Source of the DNA: an uncultured Muribaculaceae bacterium | Lineage (GTDB): Bacteria; Bacteroidota; Bacteroidia; Bacteroidales; Muribaculaceae | DNA length: 64,000 nucleotides | Reading direction: 5' to 3' | Assembly: GCA_910579035.1 (NCBI GenBank) | Contig: CAJTSR010000012.1 | Location: 1-64,000, forward strand | In this document: one piece after another, positions 33,662 to 43,300 of the stretch | How the letters are laid out: every line of letters starts with the position of its first letter | How positions within the stretch are numbered: the first letter of the stretch is position 1 | Position numbers and translations under genes: made by a program | Notes under the pieces: generated by a model | Database searches by the model: none | Seen by the model: the letters and a program-made list of their open reading frames with translations, nothing else | Told to the model about the DNA's origin: nothing

Positions 33662-33692
33662 CAAACATACTAAAAAAATCTTTCGCCACAAA
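33662..33692 (-). promoter_or_regulatory. Promoter of queF-queC
   Basis: On the minus strand TTTG (33692-33689), 19 bases, then TATGTTTG (33669-33662), one of the best promoter matches in the window. The roughly 65-base leader contains a stem of the type CGGGGA-TTTCCCCG. Confidence 0.6.
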
Positions 33693-33786
33693 TATCCGTG
33701 TTGATTTTTCTCGCTTTTTTTTATTCTTTTTCTCCTTTTATCCTAATTAACTCCATTTAACGCATCACCGTAAAGTAAAAAAGAGC

Positions 33787-33794
33787 TATCTTTG
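33787..33794 (+). promoter_or_regulatory. Putative -7 box (TATCTTTG) abutting the GH10-like gene
   Basis: A TAnnTTTG match ending six bases before the ATG at 33800, so the transcript would start at or next to the start codon. No -33 box at standard spacing. Confidence 0.4.
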
Positions 33795-33799
33795 TGACT

Positions 33800-35245
33800 A
33801 TGAAAACTAACAGACTTTACTCTTTTCTACTACTTCTTTCAGCCGCGCTCGGAGTGTCGGCCGAGAGTCCCAAGCAGGAATTTCGCGGAGCATGGCTCCA
33901 CACTGTCTATCAGGGCCAGTACAAAAAACAGACTACAGCACAGAACCAGGCCTACCTGCGCAACCTCCTCGACAGCCTCCAACTCACGGGCGTGAACGCA
34001 GTTATTTTTCAGGTACGCCCGCAGGCAGATGCCTTTTACGACAGCAAGCTCGAACCGTGGAGCCGCTTCCTGACCGACGACGGCGCCAAGCCTAAACCAT
34101 ACTGGGACCCTCTCCAATTTATGGTAGAGGAATGCCATAAACGCGGAATGGAACTTCACGCATGGCTGAACCCCTACCGCGTGACCACCAACGCCAAGCA
34201 GACATTGCCGAAGGGACACATATACCACAAGCACCCCGAACGCTTCGTGCGTTACGATGGCAAGCTGTATTTCAATCCCGGCCTGCCTGAGAACCGCGAG
34301 TTCATAGGAAAAGTTGTAGAAGACATAGTGAGCCGCTATGATATCGACGCAATACACTTCGATGACTACTTCTACCCTTATCCTGCCAAGGGAAAGGACT
34401 TTGACGACGCGGCAGCTTTCGCCAAGTACGGCAAAGGCATGGCGCGCGATGACTGGCGCCGACACAATGTCGACCTGCTCATCGAAGAACTCAATACCCG
34501 TATTAAAAAACTCAAACCGTGGGTTCGTTTCGGCATCAGCCCGTTCGGAATATGGCGAAACAAGACCAGCGACCCTCGCGGCAGCGACACCAACGGCCTC
34601 CAGAACTACGACGCCCTGTATGCCGACGTACTGCTTTGGGAGGAAAAAGGCTGGATAGACTACCTGCTTCCACAGCTTTACTGGGAACTTGACCACAAAG
34701 CAGCTTCTTCGCGCATACTTGCCGACTGGTGGAATGAAAACTCCGGGCATAACCGCCATCTTTATATCGGCCAGGACGTGGAACGCTGTATGTCGAAAGG
34801 CGAACTGGGCGAGAAAGTAGAAATATCGCGCTCCAGACAGAATGTGGCCGGAAACTGCTGGTGGCCGGGCTACTCGGTAACGCGCAATTCCGGCGGCGTG
34901 GCCGACTCGCTCGCCAGCGACCTGCAAAAAGACATCGCACTCGTGCCGCCGTCCTTCTGGCTCTCCTCCACCACTCCTGCCGCCCCGACCAAAGTATCCG
35001 TAGAACCCGGCGGCGTTATAGCGTGGCAGGCACCGGCACCCCAGGGCAAGATTGGCGATGTGACACGCTTCGTGATATACCGCTTCGACTCTCCCGAAAA
35101 CATCGATGTAAAAGACGCCTCGGCCATCATTGCCGTAGTGCCCGACATGTCGTTCAAAACCACTGAGCCGGGTACATATGTTGTAAGCGCGCTCGATCGC
35201 GTCAACAACGAATCAGAACCGTCTGTACCCGTCCTGATACAATAG
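33800..35245 (+). CDS. Secreted glycoside hydrolase-like (GHL10/DUF187) protein
   Basis: A 481-aa exported protein. A signal peptide (MKTNRLYSFLLLLSAALGVS, cleaved near 22) precedes a family 10-like TIM-barrel (about 27-330). That region includes EFRGAWLHTVYQGQY, MELHAWLNPYRV, AIHFDDYFYPYP and RFGISPFGIWR, the typical GHL10 (YngK-like) motifs. A fibronectin-III-like domain (about 385-480) ends the chain. Such proteins are thought to act on peptidoglycan or surface glycans, but the substrate is unproven. The ATG at 33800 is preferred over a GTG two codons upstream. A glycosyltransferase gene follows after three bases. Confidence 0.9.
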   Translation: MKTNRLYSFLLLLSAALGVSAESPKQEFRGAWLHTVYQGQYKKQTTAQNQAYLRNLLDSLQLTGVNAVIFQVRPQADAFYDSKLEPWSRFLTDDGAKPKPYWDPLQFMVEECHKRGMELHAWLNPYRVTTNAKQTLPKGHIYHKHPERFVRYDGKLYFNPGLPENREFIGKVVEDIVSRYDIDAIHFDDYFYPYPAKGKDFDDAAAFAKYGKGMARDDWRRHNVDLLIEELNTRIKKLKPWVRFGISPFGIWRNKTSDPRGSDTNGLQNYDALYADVLLWEEKGWIDYLLPQLYWELDHKAASSRILADWWNENSGHNRHLYIGQDVERCMSKGELGEKVEISRSRQNVAGNCWWPGYSVTRNSGGVADSLASDLQKDIALVPPSFWLSSTTPAAPTKVSVEPGGVIAWQAPAPQGKIGDVTRFVIYRFDSPENIDVKDASAIIAVVPDMSFKTTEPGTYVVSALDRVNNESEPSVPVLIQ

Positions 35246-35248
35246 CAA

Positions 35249-36253
35249 ATGCCGCTCATCTCAGTCGTAGTGCCGGCATACAATGCCTCGGAATTTCTGG
35301 CAGAGTGCATCGAAAGCATTCTATGCCAGACCATCAAAGACTGGGAACTGATTCTGATAGACGACGGCTCTACCGACAACACATCTGAGATAGCAGAGCA
35401 ATACAGCTCTCTGAACCCTTCCAAAATACGCGTGGCCCGCACGGCGAATATCGGCGTGTCGGCCGCGCGTAATCTTGGAATAGATATGGCCGCAGGCAGA
35501 TACATCGCCTTCTGTGACGCTGACGACACATATCTCCCGGACGCACTGGCGCGTCTTGCGGCCATATTGGAAGAAAGACCTGAATGCGACATAGCGGTAG
35601 GAGGATTTGTAAATGCCCGCAAGCTTAAAGCAATAAGCCCAAGCACCGACAAGTGGGTAATCTGCGACGCCGAACAGTGCCTGCAGCACACCCTATACCA
35701 AAAGGAAGGATACCACTGCTCGGTATGGGCAAAGCTATATCGCGCCGAGCTGTTCGGCGACGTCCGATTCAGCCCATGCCGCTACGAAGACCTCGAGATA
35801 ACACCACGCTTATACCTGAGAGCCCGCAACATAGCCATAAGCAAGGCTCCGGTATACTTCTATCGCTTCAATCCGCAGAGCTTCATAAACACATGGAGCA
35901 CCCGGCGTGCCGACGTACTCACAGTTACCGATGGCATAGCTCTCCTTTTATCAGATGCAAGCTCCGCGCTCCGCACTGCTGCCGCAAGCCGGCGATTCAG
36001 CGCATATTTCAATATGCTTGGCGAAGCCTGCGTCAACAAGGAGCCTGAGCTTGAAAAAAAATGTTGGGCAACCATAAAAAAAGAACGCTGCAAAGCTGTT
36101 GCCGACCCCTCGGTGCGTTTCAAAAACAAGGTCGGCGCCATAGCGAGTTACGGTGGACGCAGATTTATCAGCTTTTTGTTTGAATTTAAATCTTTTTTTA
36201 TTAATTTTGCTCGAAACAGGGCGACAAAGCCCAATAACACAAAACAATCATGA
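35249..36253 (+). CDS. Family 2 glycosyltransferase
   Basis: A 334-aa GT-A fold glycosyltransferase. ISVVVPAYNASEFLAECIES (4-23), the nucleotide-sugar loop IDDGSTDNT (about 38-46), and the metal-binding FCDADDTYLP (about 89-98) mark it clearly. A His/Trp-rich acceptor segment and a basic C-terminus follow. It should add a sugar to a surface glycan from the cytoplasmic face. It is just downstream of the GH10-like protein and overlaps the DUF805 gene by four bases. The sugar and acceptor cannot be told. Confidence 0.9.
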   Translation: MPLISVVVPAYNASEFLAECIESILCQTIKDWELILIDDGSTDNTSEIAEQYSSLNPSKIRVARTANIGVSAARNLGIDMAAGRYIAFCDADDTYLPDALARLAAILEERPECDIAVGGFVNARKLKAISPSTDKWVICDAEQCLQHTLYQKEGYHCSVWAKLYRAELFGDVRFSPCRYEDLEITPRLYLRARNIAISKAPVYFYRFNPQSFINTWSTRRADVLTVTDGIALLLSDASSALRTAAASRRFSAYFNMLGEACVNKEPELEKKCWATIKKERCKAVADPSVRFKNKVGAIASYGGRRFISFLFEFKSFFINFARNRATKPNNTKQS

Positions 36254-36747
36254 ATGTAGATTTTATCACGGCGATTAAAATGTACTTCGCCAATTACGCC
36301 AACTTTAAAGGCCGCTCCACCAGAGCCGAGTACTGGTGGGCCATGCTATTCGTAGTCCTCGTTTCCTCATTCCTGTCTTTCTTCGGCGCAATAGGCAATG
36401 TGGCGTATATGATATGGGGCTTGGTATGCGTCATACCCACTCTCGCAATTTCCATACGCCGCCTTCACGACAGCTCCCTGAGCGGCTGGTGGGCCGGAGC
36501 ATTCTACATTGTTTGCTACGCCATTGCAGGCATATTGATTTACACTATGTTTGACATCTTTGTTGCCGCAGCCTCAGGAGGCGCCATTTCTGAACAAGCC
36601 ATACTCGAAATAATGACCGGCGGCAAAATATCAACCATAGCACTATGCGTCTTTGCGGTTCTCGTGCTGTACATAGTATGGATTATAACCATGTGCCGCA
36701 AAAGCAGCCCCGACAATCAGTACGGCCCCAATCCCTACGGAGAATAA
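36250..36747 (+). CDS. DUF805 membrane protein
   Basis: A 165-aa membrane protein of the DUF805 (YhaH/YhaI-like) family. The N-terminal signature YFANYANFKGRSTRAEYWWA (about 13-32) precedes four hydrophobic segments, and ISIRRLHDSSLSGWW in the first cytoplasmic loop is also typical. Function in this family is unknown. It overlaps the glycosyltransferase by four bases. A 14-base motif (AGAGGCTGTTTAAT) that recurs with one change at 50403 starts on the last base of its stop codon. Confidence 0.88.
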   Translation: MNVDFITAIKMYFANYANFKGRSTRAEYWWAMLFVVLVSSFLSFFGAIGNVAYMIWGLVCVIPTLAISIRRLHDSSLSGWWAGAFYIVCYAIAGILIYTMFDIFVAAASGGAISEQAILEIMTGGKISTIALCVFAVLVLYIVWIITMCRKSSPDNQYGPNPYGE

Positions 36748-36779
36748 GAGGCTGTTTAATGACATCTGTTATCCACTAA

Positions 36780-37931
36780 ATGATAAAGCTTATCCCAATA
36801 GCCCTGGCAGCTGCTTTGCTGGCAGGGCTTTCATCGTGCGGGAATCGCGCGGAAAAAAAATTCGACGTGTCGTCATACGAAGACACGCCCGACACCCTCA
36901 CCCATCACGCCCGATACATCACCATCAGCGAGCGCACAGACGGCTCCGTCCTGGTAGACATCGCCGACCCGTGGCAGTCGGGTGCGAAAACATTGGCCTC
37001 CTACATACTCGTGCACCGCGACTCAGCCATACCCGAGTCGCTGCCGGACAAGGCCGTTTTGCTCCGCGTGCCGCTCGAACGCGCGGCTGTGTACTCGGCA
37101 GTACACACTTCTGCTATGAACGAGCTTGGCGCTATTGGGTCGCTTGTAGCTGTGGTTGACGGACACTTCTTTCCACCGGCCGATACCGTTGCATCGATGA
37201 TCAAAGACGGCCGCGTAACCGATATCGGCGCCGTGGCCTCACCATCGGTTGAGCGCCTGGCCGCCTCTCGCCCGGAAGCCGTGCTTCGCTCCCCTATTCA
37301 GGAGGTGGCAAGCCCTGCCCTGCCCCGCAATATGGTGCCGGTCGAAATGGTGGATTATATGGAGCCGTCACCCATCGGGAGAGCTGAATGGATTTTGCTT
37401 CTCGGAGAGCTTTTCGGACGCCGCGACGAAGCCCGAAAAGTGTTTGACAATGTTATAAACGACTACAACGACCTCGTGCTTAAAGCAAAACTCGCGCAGA
37501 CCGAGCGCCCGAAAGTACTCGTGGAAACAGAGCAGTCCGGCGTATGGTATCTTCCTGCCGGCAAAAGCTATCAGGCGCGTATGCTCGCCGATGCGGGAGC
37601 ATGCTATCCGTGGGAAGACACCGACGGACAAGGCTCGCTCGCGCTTTCGCTGGAAAGTGTCGCAGCCAAAGCCATCGATGCCGACGTATGGCTTATCCGC
37701 ACCTACGGATACGAAACGGGGCCGTCGACCCTGATAGGCCTGAATCCGAGATATTCCTCGTTCAAGGCTGTAAAAAAAGGCGGCATATACAGCTGCGACT
37801 CTGCCATACGCCCTATCTTCAACGATATAGCGTTCCATCCCGAACGGGTTTTGGCTGATTATGTAGCCATCTTCCACCCTGAGGTGTTGCCGGGACACGA
37901 ACTAAGATATTTCCGCCGAATAGAAAAATGA
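36780..37931 (+). CDS. Substrate-binding lipoprotein of a metal-chelate/cobalamin-type ABC importer
   Basis: A 383-aa periplasmic-binding protein. A lipoprotein signal ends in LAGLSSC (Cys20). The mature part has the two-lobed class III fold with segments VYSAVHTSAMNELGAIG and ILLLGELFGRRDEARKVFDN typical of BtuF/FhuD-like proteins. It is the first gene of a three-gene importer, overlapping the permease gene by four bases. Ligands in this family are iron-siderophore, haem or cobalamin; no riboswitch or Fur-like site was seen that would say which. Confidence 0.88.
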   Translation: MIKLIPIALAAALLAGLSSCGNRAEKKFDVSSYEDTPDTLTHHARYITISERTDGSVLVDIADPWQSGAKTLASYILVHRDSAIPESLPDKAVLLRVPLERAAVYSAVHTSAMNELGAIGSLVAVVDGHFFPPADTVASMIKDGRVTDIGAVASPSVERLAASRPEAVLRSPIQEVASPALPRNMVPVEMVDYMEPSPIGRAEWILLLGELFGRRDEARKVFDNVINDYNDLVLKAKLAQTERPKVLVETEQSGVWYLPAGKSYQARMLADAGACYPWEDTDGQGSLALSLESVAAKAIDADVWLIRTYGYETGPSTLIGLNPRYSSFKAVKKGGIYSCDSAIRPIFNDIAFHPERVLADYVAIFHPEVLPGHELRYFRRIEK

Positions 37932-38956
37932 GCCGACGACACACCATAGTTCTGTCTGCCATAGCTGTAGCCATATTGCTGCTTTTGCCGCTCGGGCTGC
38001 TTGCCGGAGGCGTAGATCTGTCGCCAAATGACGTATGGAACGCCCTGCTGTCACAAGACAACGACAATGGTGGCGACATAGCCCGCTTCATAGTGGTGGA
38101 ATCGCGCCTGCCCGCCGTCCTTACCGCTTTATTGGCCGGAGCGGCCCTGTCGATAGCCGGATTGCTTATGCAGACCTGCTTCAATAATCCACTTGCGGGG
38201 CCGTCCATTATGGGCATATCCTCAGGAGCAAGCCTCGGTGTAGCCATAGTGCTTCTTGCCACGGGAGGCCTCGTGGGACTATGGGGACGCGTAGCCGTCG
38301 TGAGCGGCGCTTTTGCCGGAGCTGCCGCAATACTTGCCATCCTTCTGATTTTCTCAAGCTCGGTGCGCTCCACCGATGTCCTGCTGATAGTCGGCATACT
38401 GATCGGCTATCTCGCGACCTCTGCAATATCCTTACTGAATTTCTTCTCTACCGAGCGCGCGGTGCATTCGTATGTACTGTGGGGGCTCGGCACATTTTCA
38501 GGCGTGAGCATCGACATACTCCCGCTGTTCGCAGTGCTTGTAATAGCACTTATATGCGCGTCATTGCTTTACAGCAAGAGTCTTAACGCCATGCTTTTGG
38601 GCACGCAGTACGCCGAGAGCGTGGGAGTTTCGACAGGACGCGCCCGCACAGGAATCCTCCTTCTTTCAGGAGCCCTCACAGCTGTTGTGACAGCATGGTG
38701 CGGCCCGATAGGATTCATAGGACTTGTGGTTCCGCACATAGCCCGAATGGTCCTCGGCTCGTCCAACCACCGCGTGCTGCTGCCGGCTTGCGCGCTATGC
38801 GGCGCGCTTCTCGGTATAATATGCCAGATAATATCGGTATGGCCGTCGCTGAGTAAAGGCGCCGTAATACCTGTCAATGCCATAACACCTGTAATCGGAG
38901 TGCCTGTAATCATATATGTGCTTCTAAATCGTCGCAGACTTCTATATTTCAACTGA
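37928..38956 (+). CDS. FecCD/BtuC-type ABC permease
   Basis: A 342-aa permease with about ten hydrophobic helices. LPAVLTALLAGAALSIAGLL (about 59-78, the family's R-LP motif region), NPLAGPSIMGISSGASLG, and the cytoplasmic coupling segment CGPIGFIGLVVPHIARM (about 258-274) are classic FecCD hallmarks. The gene overlaps both the binding-protein gene and the ATPase gene, so the importer is tightly co-expressed. Two copies of this subunit are expected per transporter. Confidence 0.95.
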   Translation: MSRRHTIVLSAIAVAILLLLPLGLLAGGVDLSPNDVWNALLSQDNDNGGDIARFIVVESRLPAVLTALLAGAALSIAGLLMQTCFNNPLAGPSIMGISSGASLGVAIVLLATGGLVGLWGRVAVVSGAFAGAAAILAILLIFSSSVRSTDVLLIVGILIGYLATSAISLLNFFSTERAVHSYVLWGLGTFSGVSIDILPLFAVLVIALICASLLYSKSLNAMLLGTQYAESVGVSTGRARTGILLLSGALTAVVTAWCGPIGFIGLVVPHIARMVLGSSNHRVLLPACALCGALLGIICQIISVWPSLSKGAVIPVNAITPVIGVPVIIYVLLNRRRLLYFN

Positions 38957-39714
38957 TGGACGCTATCCTGAAAACAGAAAACCTCGGAGTCGGATACGGA
39001 CGCCGCACTATTTTGCATAACATCAACCTTGAGGTGGCTCCGGGAAGCCTAACGGCATTGATAGGCGCCAACGGAAGCGGAAAATCCACACTGTTGCGCA
39101 CTCTCTCGGGAGCACAGGCGCCAACTGCCGGCACAGTGAGCATAGGGGGTACGGCTTTGTGCGGCCTCGGTAAGCAAAAGCTTGCCAGACGGCTCGCCAT
39201 GGTATTCACAGACCGCACCGGAGCGGGAGCCTTGACAGTGCGCGAAACCGTCGAAATAGGGCGCCACCCATATACCGGGCCGTTCGGCCGCCTCGGCCCC
39301 AAGGACAAAGAGGCTGTAGCGGAGGCGCTGGCAAGCGTCGGCATGGAAACATATGCCGATAGGCTGTTAGGCACGCTAAGCGACGGCGAGCGCCAAAAAG
39401 TGATGTTGGCCCGCGCACTCGCTCAGGACACCCCGCTGATTATCCTCGACGAGCCCACGGCGTTTCTCGACGTTGCAGGACGGCTTGAAATAAACCGCCT
39501 TCTAAGACAATTAGCCGACAAAGGACGCTCAATCATACTGTCGACCCACGACATTGCCTCTTCTGTCGATGCAGCCGACACGCTATGGATAGTCGATTGC
39601 GAGAACCGGCACGTCCATTCAGCCGCCAAGCACGCCGCCATACAGTCCGGCCTGCTCGACAGGGCATTTCCCACCCTACGATTCGACGCCTCAACCCTCT
39701 CGTTCAAACAATAA
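38956..39714 (+). CDS. ABC importer ATPase (FepC/BtuD-like)
   Basis: A 252-aa ATP-binding subunit. Walker A GANGSGKSTLLRT (about 36-48), the signature LSDGERQKVMLARALAQD (about 138-155), Walker B LIILDEPTAFLD (about 158-169) and the switch His in LSTHDI are all present. It starts on the last base of the permease stop codon (one-base overlap). It powers the importer for a metal chelate or corrinoid. The bold terminator at 39718-39752 ends the operon. Confidence 0.95.
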   Translation: MDAILKTENLGVGYGRRTILHNINLEVAPGSLTALIGANGSGKSTLLRTLSGAQAPTAGTVSIGGTALCGLGKQKLARRLAMVFTDRTGAGALTVRETVEIGRHPYTGPFGRLGPKDKEAVAEALASVGMETYADRLLGTLSDGERQKVMLARALAQDTPLIILDEPTAFLDVAGRLEINRLLRQLADKGRSIILSTHDIASSVDAADTLWIVDCENRHVHSAAKHAAIQSGLLDRAFPTLRFDASTLSFKQ

Positions 39715-39717
39715 ACA

Positions 39718-39752
39718 GCGTCCCGGTTACCTCAATTAAGCAACCGGGACGC
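39718..39752 (+). terminator. Terminator of the ABC importer operon
   Basis: Stem GCGTCCCGGTT / AACCGGGACGC (11 bp) with a 13-base loop, followed by the T-rich CATTGTTTTA. It starts four bases after the ATPase stop codon. Confidence 0.85.
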
Positions 39753-39797
39753 CATTGTTTTATCTATCTTGATTGTCAGAAGACTTTTAACAGTTTC

Positions 39798-40193
39798 TTA
39801 GAACAAGGGGAAGGTAGATGTGGTTTCCACATATTTCTGGCGGAAAGACTCATTGGTCATACACAGCATGAGTATACCCTGAATAAGGGTGATAATCGAC
39901 CAGAAACCGCAAGTTATAAGCGACAAACCGATAGTGATAAGGCCGGCGCCAGTCTTGCCGAGGTAGAAATACTGCACGCCAAGACTTCCGATCAATATAG
40001 CCAGCAAGGCGGCAACGCCACGGCTCTTGCCTTCAGGGCCGCAGGCGTCAAACGCATTGTCATTGCCTCTGTAAGCGCCATTTACAGGAGGAGGAACAGA
40101 GCCACCGCTCTGTGTCTGAAAGTTATAGCCGCAGTGACTGCAGAACTGGGAATAGTCTTCGTTGTACTGCTGGCATTTAGGGCATTGTTTCAT
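39798..40193 (-). CDS. Zinc-ribbon TM2-domain protein
   Basis: A 131-aa membrane protein. An N-terminal zinc ribbon (CPKC at 4-7 and CSHC about 18-21) is joined by a Gly/Pro/Asn-rich linker to a TM2 domain. The TM2 part has two helices (AALLAILIGSLGVQYFYLG and ITCGFWSIITLIQGILML, shown in part). TM2 proteins are widespread with no settled role. It stands alone on the minus strand between the importer and pyruvate:ferredoxin oxidoreductase genes, with its stop 45 bases from the importer's terminator. Confidence 0.85.
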   Translation of the reverse strand: MKQCPKCQQYNEDYSQFCSHCGYNFQTQSGGSVPPPVNGAYRGNDNAFDACGPEGKSRGVAALLAILIGSLGVQYFYLGKTGAGLITIGLSLITCGFWSIITLIQGILMLCMTNESFRQKYVETTSTFPLF

Positions 40194-40313
40194 ATAGCTT
40201 TTAAGTAATAGGATTTATTATGAGCGTAAAATTAGGCATTTTTTGCAAATTCGACAATACTTTCCGCATTTTTTAACAACATCAATTTTACGCCGACATA
40301 CTATATAAAGACA

Positions 40314-40341
40314 AGGCGCGCCTCAAAAATTCGGCGCGCCT
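40314..40341 (-). terminator. Terminator of nifJ
   Basis: Stem AGGCGCGCC / GGCGCGCCT with a 10-base loop, extended by GAC/GTC pairs with one mismatch. It lies 25 bases after the nifJ stop, and the minus-strand side beyond it is AT-rich. Confidence 0.75.
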
Positions 40342-40366
40342 CGTCATTTATGTTTGCAGTGTCTGA

Positions 40367-43300
40367 TTAGAGCTGCTCGTTTTCTTTTTCGAGTTTGCCC
40401 ACAAACGGATCTACACCCCACTGCTGCTGCGAAAGACGCAGGTAGTTGTTGTAGCGCCACTGAGCATTCTGCTTGGCTGCTGCGAAGAGTTCCTCAGCCT
40501 CGGCAGGATACTGCTTCTTCACTGTGGCGTAGCGTACCTCGCCTGTGAGGAAGTCCTCGAAGAGATCCCAGTTAGGAGCCTTGCTGTCGAGGGTGAACGG
40601 ATTTTCACCACGGGTTTCAGCATCGGGGTTGTAACGCCACAGATGCCAGTAACCGCACTCTACCGCGCGAGCTTCTTCGGCCTGAGCCTTGCCCATACCG
40701 GCCTTGATGCCGTGGCTGATACAGGGAGCGTAAGCGATGATGAGCGACGGACCGTCGTAAGCCTCGGCCTCGCGGATAGCCTTGAGGGTCTGAGCCTGGT
40801 CGGCGCCCATGGCGATCTGGGCAACATATACATATCCGTATGTAGAAGCGATAAGACCGAGGTCTTTCTTGCGGATACGCTTGCCGGCAGACGCGAACTT
40901 GGCGATAGCGCCCATCGGAGTAGCCTTCGACGACTGGCCGCCTGTGTTGGAGTAAACTTCGGTATCGACAACTATCACGTTTACATTCTTGCCGGAAGCA
41001 AGCACGTGGTCGAGGCCGCCGAAACCGATATCGTAGGCAGCACCGTCACCGGCGATAATCCACTGCGAACGTGCCACGATGAAGCCCTTGAGCTCGATTA
41101 TGGCCTTGCAGGTATCGCAACCGCAAGCCTCGCAGAGGGGAACAAGCTTGTTGTACACCTCGCGGGTAACGCCTGCGCTGTGGGGAGCGGAGAGCCACTG
41201 CTTGGCAAGCTCCTTGATTTCGTCGGAGCACATCGGGCATTCGGTAGCCTGCTGCATAAGCACGGCAAGACGCTCACGGATTTTTTCGGTAGCGACCTTC
41301 ATGCCGAGGCCAAATTCTGCGAAGTCCTCGAACAGCGAGTTGGCCCATGCCGGACCGTGACCGTCGGCGTTGGTTGTGTACGGAGTCGAAGGCACGGAGC
41401 CTGAGTATATCGAGGAGCAGCCGGTAGCGTTGGCAACCATTTCGTGGTCGCCGAAGAGCTGGCTGATAAGCTTCACATACGGTGTTTCGCCGCAGCCGGA
41501 GCAAGCGCCCGAGAATTCAAACAGAGGTGTGGCGAACTGGCTGTTCTTGACGTTTGCGGTAACGTCAACGAGGTTCTGCTTGGAAGCAACGTGCTCTACG
41601 CAGTAGTTCCAGTCGTTCTGCACTTCAAGCTGGGTTTCGAGCGGCTTCATTTCGAGAGCCTTCACGCCCTTCTTGCCGGGACATACGTCAACGCAGTTGC
41701 CGCAGCCAAGACAGTCGAGCACGTCGACAGCCTGAATAAAGCGCATGCCTTTGAATGCCGGACCGAGCGCGGGAATAGAGCCTGCTTCGCCGAAGGGAGC
41801 AGCCTTTACCTCTGCCTCGTCGAGAACGAACGGACGGATAGAAGCGTGAGGACATACATATGCACACTTGTTGCACTGTATACAGTTCTCTTCGAGCCAT
41901 TCGGGCACGAAAGCTGCCACACCGCGTTTCTCGTATGCAGCTGTACCCTGCTGCCAGGTTCCGTCAGGAATATTCTTGAAGTCGGAAACCTTAAGCAGGT
42001 CACCGTTCTGTGCGTTGATCGGACGTACTATCTCGTTGATGAAGGCAGGATCGTTATTGCTTGCCTTGGCATCATCGGGAAGCTGTGCCCATGCGGGGTC
42101 AACGGCAAGCTTGTGGTATTCGCCACCACGGTCTACAGCCTGATTGTTCTTGTCAACGATATCCTGGCCTTTCTTTCCGTAGCTCTTGACGATGAATTTC
42201 TTCATCTGCTCGATAGCAAGATCCACAGGTATCACTTCGGTGATACGGAAGAAAGCGCTCTGGAGAATGGTGTTGGTACGGTTGCCAAGACCTATTTCCT
42301 GAGCTATCTTGGTAGCGTTGATGTAGTAGACAGTGATATTGTGTTCGGCGAAATAACGCTTGATATGGTTGGGAAGGTGCTTTGCAAGTTCCTCGCCGTC
42401 CCATATGGTGTTGAGCAGGAATGTGCCGCCGTCACGCAGACCACGGGTAACGTCGTACATATTGAGGTAAGCCTGAACGTGGCATGCCACGAAATTCGGG
42501 GTGTTTACCAGATATGTGGAACGGATAGGACGGTCACCGAAACGAAGGTGCGAGCAGGTGAAACCGCCCGACTTCTTGGAGTCGTATGCGAAATATGCCT
42601 GGCAGTACTTATCGGTGTTGTCGCCGATAATCTTGACCGAGTTCTTGTTTGCGCCAACGGTGCCGTCTGCACCAAGACCGTAGAACTTGGCTTCGTAGGT
42701 GGAGGGATCACCCAGTGCCACTTCAGCTACCATAGGCAGAGAAGTGAAGGTAACATCGTCTTCTATGCCGAGGGTAAAGTGATCCTTGGGCATCGGAAGG
42801 GCGAGGTTGTCGAACACCGACACAATCTGTGAGGGAGTGGTGTCTTTCGACGCAAGGCCGTAGCGTCCGCCCACGATGAGGGGAGCGTTTTCACGACCGT
42901 AGAAGCACTCTTTGACATCGAGGTAGAGAGGCTCGCCGTTTGCGCCGGGTTCCTTGGTGCGGTCAAGCACGGCAATGCGCTTGGCGGTGGCAGGAACGGC
43001 TGCAAGGAAATGCTTGGCCGAGAACGGACGGTACAGGTGTACCGACACAAGACCTACTTTCTCGCCCTTGGCAACGAGATGATCAATAGCTTCCTGAGCG
43101 GCCTGGGTAACAGAACCCATGGCTATAATCACACGTTCAGCATCGGCAGCTCCGTAGTAGTTGAAGAGATGGTACTCGCGGCCTGTGATCCTGGTGATTT
43201 CGGCCATATAGCTTTCTACCACTTCGGGCACTGCTTCATAGTGAGTGTTGCAGGCCTCACGGTGCTGGAAGAAGACGTCGCCGTTTTCTGCCATACCGCG

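Noticed and set aside
33839..34927. A 362-codon frame opposite the GH10-like gene
   Set aside because: Shadow; the plus-strand product has a signal peptide and GHL10 motifs.
36740..36780. A cobalamin riboswitch before the ABC importer
   Set aside because: Only about 32 bases separate the genes, far too few for a cobalamin riboswitch.
41444..42832. A long plus-strand frame opposite nifJ
   Set aside because: It is a codon-bias shadow; the minus-strand protein has iron-sulfur, pyruvate and thiamine motifs in order.
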